A stretch of DNA of 64,000 nucleotides, from positions 34,298,572 through 34,362,571 of the forward strand of contig CAIIXF020000012.1 of NCBI GenBank assembly GCA_903813345.2, read 5' to 3'. Shown one piece after another: positions 49,401 to 60,473 of this stretch. The notes under the pieces were generated by a model that had not been told where the DNA came from, ran no database searches, and saw nothing but the letters and a program-made list of their open reading frames with translations. The stretch comes from Owenia fusiformis. Taxonomy: Eukaryota > Annelida > Polychaeta > Sabellida > Oweniidae. The stretch's first letter is position 1, and each line of letters starts with the position of its first letter. A program made the position numbers and the translations under genes.

Positions 49401-50272
49401 TGTAGATATAGCAATGTCAGTGATGTTAGATTACAAAACATACCATGTCTCAATATTGTCAGTTTATTGTAAGACATGTATAATTGTTCCAATGATTGCA
49501 AATCAGAAAAGGCATCCGATTCTATCTCAGATATATCATTTCCATGTAGATATAGCAATGTCAGTGATGTTAGATTACCAAACATACCATGTGTCAATAT
49601 TTTAAGTTTATTTACATCCAATTTTAACTTTTCCAATGATTGCAAATCAGAAAAGGTATCAGATTCTAACTTATCTATTTCGTTGTTGTGTAGCCAAAGT
49701 TCTACCAGTGATTTTAGATTGCTAAACATGCCCGTTGTCAATATTGTAAGTTTATTGTTAGACAAGTATGTTTTTTCCAATGATTGCAAATCAGAAAAGG
49801 CACCCGATTCTATTTTAAATATATTATTGTCATTTAGATCCAGCCATGTCAGTGATGTAAGATTAAGAAACATACCATGTGTCAATATTGTCAGTTTATT
49901 GTTAAATAAGTATAAACGTTCCAATGATTGCAAACCAGAAAAGGCACCCGATTTTATTTTAGATATATCATTATCATACAGAAACAGATGTGTTAGTGAT
50001 TTAAGATTACCAAACATACCATATGTCAGTATTGTCAGTTTATTATGTGCCAAGTTTATCTCTTCTAATAACTGCAAACCAGAAAAGGCTCCTGTCTCTA
50101 TCTCTGCTATCTCATTGTAATCAAGCGTGAGACGGGTGGTGCTAGGAGCAGATTTAAACATGTCTGCTGTTACATCAGTCAGCTTCCTCCGAGCCAAGTC
50201 AAAGGTAGAACCATGGGTTATTGTGGGATCGATCGCTTGGTGTAGGATTATCATCACCAGTGACTTCAACAT
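46424..50272 (-). CDS. LRR membrane receptor 2, 1282 residues, tail-truncated paralogue
   Basis: The start MLKSLVMIIL matches gene 1, with the same CATTTCAG acceptor 6 nt upstream; an in-frame ATG further 5' (50341) lies beyond that acceptor and is less likely. About 42 LRRs of 24 residues alternate between the same A and B types, with one break where two B-type repeats are adjacent (repeats 11-12). The Cys cap matches gene 1, and the stalk is far longer (about 22 heptads such as QPTQPSI, against about 8). The transmembrane helix is intact, but the frame stops after LLKTRQ. Sequence beyond the stop still reads SCSGRPSESTRDNM, a second stop, then DELKHEYLFM. Both stops fall where gene 1 has Ser TCA. 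The product should be anchored but lack the signalling tail. Confidence 0.85.
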   Translation of the reverse strand: MLKSLVMIILHQAIDPTITHGSTFDLARRKLTDVTADMFKSAPSTTRLTLDYNEIAEIETGAFSGLQLLEEINLAHNKLTILTYGMFGNLKSLTHLFLYDNDISKIKSGAFSGLQSLERLYLFNNKLTILTHGMFLNLTSLTWLDLNDNNIFKIESGAFSDLQSLEKTYLSNNKLTILTTGMFSNLKSLVELWLHNNEIDKLESDTFSDLQSLEKLKLDVNKLKILTHGMFGNLTSLTLLYLHGNDISEIESDAFSDLQSLEQLYMSYNKLTILRHGMFCNLTSLTLLYLHGNDISEIESDAFSDLQSLEQLYLSSNHISSIESGAFSGLQSLIYLYFSNNKLTILTHGMFGNLTSLIWMNLYGNDISSIESGAFIGLQSLKYLYFSNNKLTILTNGMFGNLTSLTVLDLRGNDISKIESGAFSDLQSLKRLDLNNNKLTVLTHGMFSNLNSLTGLYLYDNNISEIKSGTFSGLQSLDILWLYNNTLTVLATGTFSKLTSLTHLDLGDNDISKIESGAFSDLQSLEQLYLPNNKLTVLTHGMFSNRKSLSRLFLNDNDISEIKSGTFSGLQSLERLSLFNNKLTVLANGMFGNLELLTHLFLNDNDISEMKSGTFSGLQSLERLSLFNNKLTVLTIGMFGNLPSLTWLYLNDNNISKIESGAFSDLQSLEQLYLSNNKLTILTHGMFGNLTSLTVLDLRGNDISKIESGAFSDLQSLEQLYLPNNKLTILTHGIFGNLTSLTWLYLNDNNISKIESGAFFGLQSLDIVWLYNNKLTILATGTFSKLTSLTHLDLTGNDISKIESGVFSGLQSFEQLTLFNNKLTVLTHGMFGNHSSLKRLYLYANDISKMESGAFSDLQSLEQLYLSNNKLTILRHGMFGILKSLAELSLSFNHISNIESGAFSGLQSLERIHLGNNKLTILTTGMFGSLTSLTWLKLNDNKISKMESDVFSGLQSLEQLTLFNNKLTILTHGMFGNFTSLLILHLSGNNISKIESDTFSSLQLLEDLDLSNNNLEHMPADICQYLPNLNALSLIGNDITSVSDEYINNITAIRDNDLCSRNYEITLSSSIFLTEDINVPSTQLYTQTSQASIQPTWASTKPTQASSQPTQPSIQPTQPFSQPTQASSESTQPFSQPTQPSIRPTQASSQPTQPSLRPTQESPQPTQPSIQPKQVTSQLTKLSNQPTQASSQPTQPSIRPTQATSQLSQSSNQPTQASSQPTQPSIQPTQASSQPTNASGQPTHIAAHNNSIVLVIACATSAFCVIIIILLCIVFYLLKTRQ

Positions 50273-50423
50273 CAACTTCTGAAATGTTTTAATATGAATA
50301 TTAATTGTTATTTGTGACGATTTGGCAGATTGAATTCTCACCTATAAATTGCCGTGTTGTATAACAATTATGCCTTCTGAATATATAAACATCTAGTGCC
50401 TCTATAACATTCAAATAGATGTA

Positions 50424-50855
50424 CAGGGTGGTCCAAAAAGAGAACCTCTGCAACAGGCTGTATTTTTCTTATAATTAATACATGCATGAATTGGCTCATA
50501 TTTCTCATAGAAAAAGGTCTGTTGTTCTAACATTTATTCCCAGTCTGATTTTGAAGAAATTACAAGACTTAAGCAAGCATACCTAAAATAGATATTGTGC
50601 ATGTGATTGACGGAAATTGTTGAAACACATTGGATGATCTTAAAATATCTTTCAGTGAGAGATATAAGTTAAAACCCAAGTATATGACAAATGGGGACAC
50701 TTTCATTGACCGTTTTGAAGCAGTTTCAACTATTCAACATTTAAGGGGCATGTTCACTACACAAACGGTTAGAGGGGGGGGGGGGTGGGCAAAGTGACCC
50801 CCTGTGACCAAAAATCTGAGAAGCCCTTCATATAAATATCCAACACAAATCAAAA
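50424..50855. mobile_element. Truncated mariner-type MITE upstream of LRR gene 2
   Basis: Homologous to the left part of 29609-30228 (CAGGGTGGTCCAAAAAGAGA). The right end is missing where the sequence jumps to that found at 33050 in block 1, marking a deletion junction. Confidence 0.75.
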
Positions 50856-51225
50856 GGGTTAACTTTGAGTTGAGATATGAAAGTTCAACTGGTCAACGTA
50901 CATCGGGTTGACAACGTACAGTTTTTGAATTGTAGCCAACACGTTAATATTTACCAAATCTTCTGCCGAACTTGATTGTGTAACTAAGAGAAACATATTC
51001 TCATAAAAATGATAAGGCGACATGGGAAAAATGATCAAAGGAAATGTGGAAAACAACATTTTCCAACCTATCAATTTTTGCGGTTAGATTTATAAATTAG
51101 TACGAAAAAAATCGAGCACTGCTCGAAAATCTTTTAACATAATCAGAAAGCCTAAAGTCTACCCAAGCGAATATACTAGTATGCGAATTTAAACATAAAA
51201 TCCTCTGTGTAATCTTTAGATTAAA

Positions 51226-53645
51226 GGGGGGCGAGTTGTTTGTATAATGAATCGGGGGATTTTTTCATGAATTTCGCTTATGTTTTTCATCCAAAAAACA
51301 TCAATACACTTTAAAACATTTTGTTTACTTTAAGATTACACCATGTAATCCAAAAATATATTTCTCGTTTTCAAAGATAATCCATGGATTAACACCCAGG
51401 TATTTTTATTTTTCAAACTTCAGAGGGCTGGGAATCATTGATGCTCAACGCTTTTGAATACGATAAATGCTGTTTTAAATAGGTTTTACGTATGCCAATA
51501 ATTTCTCAAATTATGTAAGCTGAATGCATTCCATAATCCCTAGAATATTCTCTTGGTTCTCTTGGCATGGTAATCGAATGGTAGTTCCAAGCAGATTTTT
51601 AGATGGCAGGTAAGTAAATTCTCTAGTACTCGCCTTATTGGGTTGCGTTAGTTTATATTCAAAAATTATATATGATTATGTAAAGATGTCAGTGTGGATG
51701 CTATATAGATTGCACACGTATGGTAAGCTGTATAATCCTATATTATGTTACTCAAGTACAGTTTTGGTTGACATGATCACACTACTATACCTAACACCTA
51801 GAAATGCATAAGATACTTTGTTTGTCTAATTGAATTGTTTAATATATTTTTGAAAGTGCCCTACTAGCATCTAATTTTCAACCGATAAACCATTCATAAG
51901 GAACAGACAAATAAAAACAAATACATAATCATTACTAATAAGCCAAATGGGTTGCTCATGAACACCAAATGCAAGGTATAGTAGTGTGATGATTGTGACT
52001 GAGTGAGAGATTAAACTCTTTAAGGTAGTTCTGCATGTTGATAATTTTTACTAATTTTCGTGATGAATAAATTATCTGTTAATTATAAATTGGGCAATAT
52101 TTTTGACATTTTAAGTGGATATAAAGAATTATGGTAACATACACATGGACCATGCATACACATACAATTACAAATGTGAAAATATCGTCCCTTTCATTGA
52201 TTATAGGTATTTATAATCATGAAAATTAGTGGAAATATCGAGACATATCTACCTTAAAATCAGATCGGTTTACAAGTACCCTAAGCTATTTTCACATTTT
52301 TATTGCAAGAAAATCTTTTTGCAAGGGTTACAAAGGTTGAAATATTGTGCTGGCTCTATTTGGCTGGAGTTTAATATTCAGACCTAGCTATATCAATCAC
52401 ATTGTACATTATAATGAACATAATAAATAAAACCATGAATGTTGTTCATAAATCAAACTGGAAACACAATCTTCATCAACATCAATTATGGATGGAAAGG
52501 CAGTACTTATTTATAAGACATTTATTGTAATTGTATGATATCGTATTTGTGATTTGAATATACACTGTGATATTTGAGAAAAAGAATGTTTTGTTTTAGT
52601 TTCATTGCAATGTATAACCCTAATATCTTAAAGCCAGAATCCTCCCTTGTCTTCCAATTTTCTAAAAAGTTCCTACTTTAAAAAAAATACAATTTTCCAT
52701 GATCATTTTTGTGTCACCACCACAAGTGGTGACATATTGTTATGGTCTCAAACTTTTTTGTGGACGGTGTTCGGTGGTTGGTGTTTATCATTTGGCAGTT
52801 GGTGTTTGGCAGTTGGTGTCTGTAACAAATGGCAGGTGTTGACATTTTGCATGTGAATGCCTTGTCTTATAATGTAGCCAACTGCAATGGATGTAAAACG
52901 GATACAGTCAACTAATACATTTCTTGGCATCAATTCAAATCATTTGCTAATTTTAAATGAAAATGCTTTTTTTCATGTTTTACCACTCATAAATGCCATA
53001 ATATCTCGATGTCACATTCAGGAAAATATGGCTAACAACAAGTTTTGAATTCTTACAATCCTGGAAGTTGTACATGGAAGCATACACATCTGTCAGTTCA
53101 GTTTATGTGTAAAAGTTAATCCCCTAAGCCTTAATACCTGATCCATGAAATATTATGGATGAGTTACATAATATGTACTTGTGCTATTTAGGTTAATGTT
53201 GTGCTGTTTCACCAGATTTGACTGACATCTTTAAATAACAACAATTTGATTTTATTTGATGATCAGACAGCAACAAAACATATAAGGTGGCCAAGACAAA
53301 AGAATGTTATATGATAGGCATTCTAGGGATTAAGGAATGCATTCAGCTTACATAATTTGAGAAATTATTGGCATACGTAAAACCTATTTAAAACAGCATT
53401 TATCGTATTCTAAAGCGTTGAGCATCATTGATTCCCAGCCCTCTGAAGTTTGAAAAATAAAAATACCTGGGTGTTAATCCATGGATTATCTTTGAAAATG
53501 AGAAATATATTTTTGGATTACATGGTGTAATCTTAAAGTAAACAAAATGTTTTAAAGTGTATTGATGTTTTTTGGATGAAAAACATAAGCGAAATTCATG
53601 AAAAAATCCCCCGATTCATTCTACAAACAATTCGCCCCGCTTTTA
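51226..53645. mobile_element. 2.4-kb insertion with inverted arms of about 330 bp
   Basis: The arms at 51232-51553 and 53318-53640 are near-identical inverted copies (AATGAATCGGGGGATTTTTT). The insertion splits sequence that is continuous at 33430-33450 in block 1. The interior has no recognisable transposase; it carries the word GTCACCACCACAAGTGGTGAC at 52711, which also occurs, inverted, at 20836 and 42090. Confidence 0.75.
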
Positions 53646-54200
53646 AAAAACCTTCATCAAACCTACATCATAGTTATCGCTTCAATAGTGACACCCTACA
53701 TCTAAAGTGTACGGCAGTATATTTTGTCACTGTACGATATCAATGGTCAGGCGTCTATTAACGATGTTATGAATTTATAAAGGAAAAAACTGTTAATCGC
53801 CAAGTATTTGCGAATCACATTCTCTTCATGAATTATAGAGAAAAACGTTTTTTTTATCAAAACATACTCAATGAATATCTTCGTTTTTTGCATATTTCTA
53901 AATGTCAAAACAAACTGAGTTGATACCATTTTCCAAATTTTAGATATATTTCTTTTTATTCTCCCCTAACCCCAATTTTTCAATTTCACTATTTCGATAT
54001 TTGTGTCGTTGCTAGGTGGTTGCTAAGCAACATCATCGTCAGGAATTATGTTGAAACAATACCAAGCTAAACATTCATACATCTGCATACTAAATCACTT
54101 ATTGTCATCTTGTATGAATACTAAAGTCAAAAACAAGCTGAACTTGGAATTGCTGACTATTCAATTTCACGTTACATTGACGTCAATGGGATTTTTAGCT

Positions 54201-55659
54201 GTTACCGCTATTTCAGTTTTATTTGAACTTAAATCCCACTTGGGTAGCAACACGATAAAATTTGCTGTGGTTTATTTTTAAGAATGTATGATTTTATCAA
54301 AAGGAAAGTGCATTATTTTTCTATTGTTTCTAAAGAATGAACACTTGGCAAGCTATCAAAAACAAGTGAGACATAAACGACCATAGTTCAACAAGTTAAA
54401 CCTAGTCTGGGCCTTATTTCTTATCTGACATTTCGAGAAAGGGTCGATGGCAAACATTGACAAAACCCGGGTTTCTAAAACCCGTGCTAGAAATACGTAC
54501 TGAAATAGTCTCGCAACCAGTGCTATTTACTGAACGAAACGACACGAAAACCCCGGGACAGCGTCCTATCAGAGTATTATGAATACGAAACACGTACTAA
54601 AATAGTCTCGCAACCAGTGCTATTTACTGAACGAAACGACACGAAAACCCCGGGACAGCGTCCTATCAGAGTATTTATGGATAGGACCCCCGTATGACCG
54701 ACCATGCTATCAGTTTGAATATATCATTAAAAAACTTATGTAACAGGCCAGGACCCTCTACCAAAAATGCTTTCAAAACCATGCAGTTTTCACCATTCTG
54801 AGCACTTTTTCAAGGGTTTTGGGCCATTTCAAAAGTGAATCCCTTGGATTTTTATAAAAATGACCCCCCGTCAAATCCCGGCTACAGCCCAGATTTAAAC
54901 TTAAAACAATAAAATGCTGTATAAAACCCAGGGGATATATCATCCTCCGACTCATTTATTCTGCATCCCTTGACCCGTACTTAAACTGAACGAAATGCAA
55001 AACACTCTAAACCCGGGATGTAGCATCCTTTTGGTATTCATGAATTGGATTAATTGCCCGACCTTCTACCTTTCTGTCAGTGTGAATTCATGCCGATATA
55101 GGCTCTCAAAATAGAATAAAATTTGTTCTCGAAATTCAAAGATGAATTGGCTATAGCAATTAGGAGTTGGAATCCTTATGTGTTCAAGTTTACGTGTTCA
55201 AAGGTATTTGGGATTAGATGAGGTTTTAATTAATGTTATAATTTCTGATAATAGCTGGCCTTGAACTACATTGAAGTATTTGAAGTTGATGCTGTATTCA
55301 AGTCTGGACCAAATAAACTAATAAAGAAAGTTTGATGTACGGATTTATTTATTTCTATTGCAAATAACTATTTACACATGCCATTTCAAGGTCAACCCAT
55401 GTGACTATTCATTTTATCAAGCGATTTATAAAGTTTTATAATTATGCATATACCTGTTGACTCACTTCAATCCTGAACATTAACATTAATTTTATCTCCA
55501 TTTTTGGATGTGGCTAATTCCTATTGCCCCTACTGTGGACTAGTTACAATATATATTTTGCAAAAGCCAAAAATGTATGCATTCAGTATTGAAAGATCAA
55601 GTCCATTGTACATCGATCACAAATAAAGGCACATTTACATATATTCCAATAAATTCAAA
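54201..55659. other. Intergenic with a 97-bp tandem duplication
   Basis: The stretch near 54490-54585 is repeated at 54587-54682 with almost no change (AGTCTCGCAACCAGTGCTAT; period 97). It is more GC-rich than its surroundings. No gene was seen. Confidence 0.6.
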
Positions 55660-55819
55660 TACTGTTAAACCTGTAAATAGTGAACACCTATTGAGCCACA
55701 AAAAGTGTTCACGATAGGTATTTTCTAACTAGATGGGATTATATACAGGAGTCGATGTGAAATCTCTCTTAAGTGGTGATAACTAGAGAGAGGTGCGCAC
55801 TAAAACAGGTTTTACTGTA
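55660..55819. mobile_element. Short TA-flanked MITE, third copy
   Basis: Left ACTGTTAAACCTG and right AAAACAGGTTTTACTGTAG are inverted. Related to 21499 and 42817 but more diverged. Confidence 0.55.
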
Positions 55820-55996
55820 GTATATAAGATATAAAAAATGTAATACATAAACCTGTAATATTATCTCTAATGAGCGCACAATTCCAATGAGTGCAAATGT
55901 GACTTTTTTTTATTGAATTTTGTCTCAATATTAACACATTGTTTTGATTAACAGAACTAATTGATATATTATAGTGAGTGATGATTTTCAACATGT

Positions 55997-56085
55997 TTAA
56001 TGCAGATAAAAATAGTAGCTGTAGAGTATGAAAACCAAAGTGATCACAGCTAAAAGGATCATCGTCGATATTTTTCTCAATATCA
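55997..56085 (-). other. Possible C-terminal membrane-anchor exon
   Basis: A minus-strand frame after an AG reads MILRKISTM, then the hydrophobic ILLAVITLVFILYSYYFYL, then stop. A basic flank plus one helix at the extreme C-terminus would suit a tail-anchored protein. It lies downstream of the spectrin-repeat exons on the same strand, but no exon joining it was shown, and it lacks the proline-rich luminal end of KASH proteins. Weak. Confidence 0.2.
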
Positions 56086-56798
56086 TACCCTTGAGTTGGC
56101 AATAACACCACAGAAAATGCACCGATTCAGGTATGTCCACATAAACTAAAATGCCTACATAATGAATAATGCAATTACTGGTTAAATTTGACAAGAAAAA
56201 ACAATTTCCATAACCCCATGACTAAATGTCAATGAAAGCCCTCAAAAACTCAAAAATACAATAAACACCAGAACCGCTTAATGCTACTTCAATTTTTGAA
56301 TTTTTAGAAGAAATCCAATGTTTACCAACAACAGACGCCTTGTTATTCTCAGAGGCTCACTGTGTAAGAACCATTAATTGAATATCTTAAAGATCTTCCA
56401 AATGTAATGAGCTAACCAATCTCCACTTTTTCTGTATGATAAATCCTGTATTGAAATAACAGTGTTCATATTCATTCGCCAAGTAGAAATCTTATACTCT
56501 CCACCATTTTTATTGGGGTACCACAATTCATCCATTTAAGATTTCCCTTATTAAATGACTACATGTTCTTTACAAAGTTATTGCAAATGAATATCTTAAC
56601 AAGGCATTTCTACAAAAGATGGTTTGCACACATTCAGTGTTACCTTGAAACAAACACCGATTTCCATCTAAATAACACTCTGAGACTATAAAAATGTATT
56701 AGCTATCAAGAGTGATATTTTTCACCAAATATATGTTTTCGTAGGTACTATAAATTCAAATACTTCTGATCAATTTACTTAGTAAATTCTACTAATCA

Positions 56799-57044
56799 CT
56801 ATTTCATCAATATTTCGAGATCTTGCGCACAAACAAAGCAGCAAGACAAAAGTATTTTCCTGTATACTACCAGGCCATTGTCCCAATGAACATTAAGATG
56901 ATTTTGAAAAGGTGTACTTTTTGTAACACATAGCAAACATGTAGAGAGCTTCTTCATCTGTAAACACAAAGCTTCAAAATCATCCCTGTCATACAGTTTT
57001 GTTATTATACTACCAACATCAAGCGGTAGTTCTTCTGTAATCAT
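56799..57044 (-). other. Coding-like open frame, possible exon
   Basis: 81 codons with a fairly normal amino-acid mix (ELPLDVGSIITKLYDRDDF, ALCLQMKKL). A TTACAG acceptor lies within its start. It is on the strand of the spectrin-repeat gene and downstream of it. No family was recognised and no clean donor was found. Confidence 0.25.
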
Positions 57045-57049
57045 GAACT

Positions 57050-58195
57050 GACAACCCCTGAGAACCTCTTGCTGATGTTCTGACTCATGTTGTTGTAGAA
57101 CCTGATGGTGTTCTGACTCCTATTGTTGTAGAATCTGGGGATATTCTGACGCATGTTGTTGTAGAACCTGGGGATGCATTGCTCTGACTCATGTTGTAGA
57201 ACCTGATGATGTTCTGACTCGGGTTGTTGTAGAACCTGATGATGTTCTGACGCATGTTGTTGTAGAACCTTGGTATGTTCTGACTCATGTTGTTGTAGAA
57301 CCTGGTGATGGATATTCTGACTCATGTTGTTGTAGAATCTGATGATGTTCTGACTCCTGTTGTTGTAGAATCTGGGGATATTCTGATGCATGTTGTTGTA
57401 GAACCTGGGGATGCATTGCTCTGACTCATGTTGTAGAACCTGGGGATGTTCTGACTCATGCTGTTGTAGAACCTGGTAATGGATATTCTGACTCATGTTG
57501 TTGTAGAACCTGATGATGTTCTGACTCATGTTGTTGTAGAACCTGATGATGTTTTGACTCCTGTTGTTGTAGAACCTGATGATGTTCTGACTCCTGTTGT
57601 TGCAGAATCTGGTGATGGATATTCTGACTCATGTTGTTGTAGAACCTGATGGTGTTCTGACTCCTGTTGTTGTAGAATCTGGGGATATTCTGACGCATGT
57701 TGTTGTAGAACCTGGGGATGCATTGCTCTGACTCATGTTGTAGAACCTGGGGATGTTCTGACTCATGTTGTTGTAGAACCTGGTGATGGATATTCTGACT
57801 CATGTTGTTGTACTTAAGTAGAAACTGATGATATTCTGACGCATGTTGTTGCAGAACCTGGGGATGTTCTGACTCATGCTGTTGTAGAACCTGGTGATGG
57901 ATATTCTGACTCATGTTGTTGCAGAACCTGGGGATGTTCTGACTCATGTTGTTGTAGAACCTTGGGATGTTCTGACTAATGTTGTTGTAGAATCTTGGGA
58001 TGTTCTGAATCATGTTGTTGTAGAACCTTGGGATGTTCTGACGCATGTTGTTGTAGAACCTGGTGATGTTCTGACTCATGTTGTAGAACCTGGTGATAGA
58101 TGTTCTGACTCATGTTGTAGCACCTCGGGATGTTCTGAATCATGTTGTAGAACCTGGGGATGTTCTGACTCATGTTGTAGAACCTACAATTCACA
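57050..58195. repeat. 33-bp minisatellite array
   Basis: About 34 copies of a unit like TGTTCTGACTCATGTTGTTG TAGAACCTGGGGA. Some units lack TTG or carry insertions (GGATAT, GCATTGCTC). Because 33 is a multiple of 3, long frames appear on both strands, the minus strand reading MSQNIPRFYNN repeats. Frame changes at variant units and a lack of start or splice context argue against coding. Confidence 0.9.
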
Positions 58196-58230
58196 ATTTA
58201 CAACTAGAAATGGGCAACTCCAAGGCGTGG

Positions 58231-58872
58231 TAAAGATTAAAAGGTGGATTGGATCGAGTGGATTGGATTCATGTAAAAGGTGGATTGGATTGGCTATCTT
58301 CAAAATATGGATTTTCCTATAAAAAAATTCTATTGATCTCCCTTTAGGAAGATTGGTGGTCTCTTCACTTGCACAATGTCAAATTATAGATGTAATATTA
58401 TTTTGCTTGGGTGGGCTAGAAGGATGACCTGGTTCCCGCTTTCTCATACACGATCTTATTCATTCCAAGTGTAATTTGAGACATTTCATAAATCATAAGG
58501 CAGACTGGTTTGAAGATCCATAACATCTGTTTTCAATCCAAACTGAACATACCAGAAATGTTTTGTGAACATTCACAAATTAATTTGAATGACAGGTTTT
58601 CTTTTTCTTAAGATCTATGTCTTACAAAAGTTGATTTACAAGGGAAAGCGGTTAAATACTTAAGAGTGTCCATGAACTAATTGGAGTATGTATTTGTCAT
58701 TGCTTTGTTCTGATTTCTCAAAAGGGACCTGTAATACTGTAGAGGGAAATTGTTTAGAGGGAGATCAACAGAATTTTTTTTATAAGAAATTCCACATTTT
58801 GAAGATTCCCGATCCAATCCACCTTTTACATGAATCCAATCCACTCGATCCAATCCACGTTTTAATCTCTAC
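58231..58872. mobile_element. Foldback element with an 11-bp target duplication (Mutator-like size)
   Basis: The arms (about 58231-58345 and 58755-58872) are inverted and contain GGTGGATTGGATCGAGTGG. The flanks CCAAGGCGTGG (58220-58230) and CCAAGGCGTAG (58873-58883) match at 10 of 11. Target repeats of 9-11 bp are typical of Mutator-like elements. No transposase. Confidence 0.75.
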
Positions 58873-58883
58873 CCAAGGCGTAG

Positions 58884-59356
58884 GGAATCCCAACGAACAT
58901 ATATAAATCATGAACTGTACAGTCACAATGTAATATATACCACCACACTCTTCCCTTCAATAAATAGATCATTGTAGTATCATATCTCTAAGTTATGGCC
59001 TATTCCAGCCATTTTTAATTTTCTGAGACAAGAATCAGAAAAACAATACCATAATTGTGATCTACTCTAAAATGCCTTCAGTTTAAGTATAATATAGCCA
59101 TACTTCTAAGATGAAGAAAATTGAAAAGGTTTAATGGTGATAAATATGATCCTAAACAATGCTGAATGACTTAGTTTTTAACATTTGTTAAGAATAACAT
59201 TTTTGGCTCACCCTGTGCCTCAATTGTTTCTTATTTCAAGTTAATAAAGAGTTAGTTTAAAAATTGTAAATCTTCAGTGTTTTTCCTCAAAATCAGTGTT
59301 CAAAAGCTCACTTAATAAGCATCATTTCTTTTTGGAATAAAGATACTCATTCTCAC
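58884..59356. other. Intron or intergenic, nothing recognised
   Basis: AT-rich sequence preceding the lowest spectrin-repeat exon. Confidence 0.4.
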
Positions 59357-59575
59357 CTGATCTGTGCAGTCACCATACTGTGACAACTCCAGCAGACAGC
59401 TCTCTAATGTGCCCTTGGTATCTGTGAGTCGTTTTGTCAAAGTTTCATAATCGTAGTGAAGGTTTTGCCGGATGGTGTCTCGACCCAAAACCAAGAAATT
59501 TGTCAGAGTTTTCTCTCCCCGTGTCTGCATGGTATGAAGCAGGCTCTGACCATCCTCTATTTGTACAGGAATATC
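59357..59575 (-). CDS. Spectrin-repeat exon, intact
   Basis: 219 nt, 73 codons in phase 0, between AAAAAG and GTGAGA. It begins DIPVQIEDGQSLLHTM and ends SQYGDCTDQ, with NFLVLGRDTIRQ and YETLTKRLTDTKG in heptad-like spacing. This is consistent with part of a triple-helical spectrin repeat. Confidence 0.65.
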
Positions 59576-60013
59576 CTTTTTGGAGAAATTATACTTTCAT
59601 TTACATACAGTCACTTTGTTTGCTTTTAGTTTTAGCTTTGAGCTTTAATAATCTGAGCAATTACGCCTGATAATTTTAAATGAGTTGCATTTTTCATTCT
59701 CCGTTGGCATTGAACTTGTAATATTTTGAATGTAAAATATATTAGAGAAATACATTTGCACTGTATTACTACGAGAGGGTTTTTAATAGTAAATAAGAAG
59801 ACCTTCACTCGTGCTAGTTGAGTTTGCATTGTGCTTTCATCTCCTGAAGTATCCATACAAATGAGAGAGAAATGTAACTTTGGATAATCTCTACAATTTC
59901 TTTTGAGACATCTGTTAATGAGGGTTGAGGGTTCAAGTATGTGGGAAAACAATTTTTATGGAACACCCTGTGTATAATTTCAGCTTCATTCTGTAAAATA
60001 TCCCAAAAGTTAC

Positions 60014-60158
60014 CTTGAGTAATTGAGCTTGTGTGGTGTGCCTATCCCCCTCCAGGTTATTCAGTGGTTTCTCCATCTATTCATTCTGTGGCATTGTCCA
60101 ATATCTTCTGGTAGATATTGTGGTTTGACAATACATTGTCACATTCCCTTAATAAATC
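60014..60158 (-). pseudogene. Spectrin-repeat exon, broken
   Basis: Reads DLLRECDNVLSNHNIYQKIL up to TGA near 60085. A different frame then gives MEKPLNNLEGDRHTTQAQ and LLK to a GTAACT donor. No single indel fixes both halves, because each frame has a stop at the changeover. Confidence 0.55.
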
Positions 60159-60473
60159 CTAAAAGAGAGATCAGATCAAAGAAATGAGATCAAATGGATA
60201 TCCATTTGCAAGAACAAACACCCTGATTTACATATACATTTGTACACGATAGATTGCAGGATCAATTAGTCCACATGACAACTGATTTCCAAGACAACTG
60301 GTTGCCAAGAACCAACTCATCCCAAAGTCAATTGATCCCCAAGACAACTCATCCATTAGGCAATTGATCCTATAGTCAACTCATCCTCAATGTTGGAAGT
60401 TTATTTTTGTACCAGTAATATTAAAATTACCCAATGTAACAGTGCATCATATAAAGTATCTCTAGATCATACC

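Larger units (their letters stand above)
42032..54200. repeat. Segmental duplication, copy 2 (contains LRR gene 2)
   Basis: Direct-orientation copy of 20776-34015. It lacks the two TTAA-type MITEs and the 30055-33050 stretch. It has its own insertions at 45434-46206 and 51226-53645. The satellite array is shorter than in copy 1. Confidence 0.9.

Noticed and set aside
57041-58079. Minus-strand frames of 162 and 207 codons with Gln/Asn-rich repeats
   Set aside because: They come from the 33-bp minisatellite, open on both strands and shifting at variant units; no splice or start evidence.
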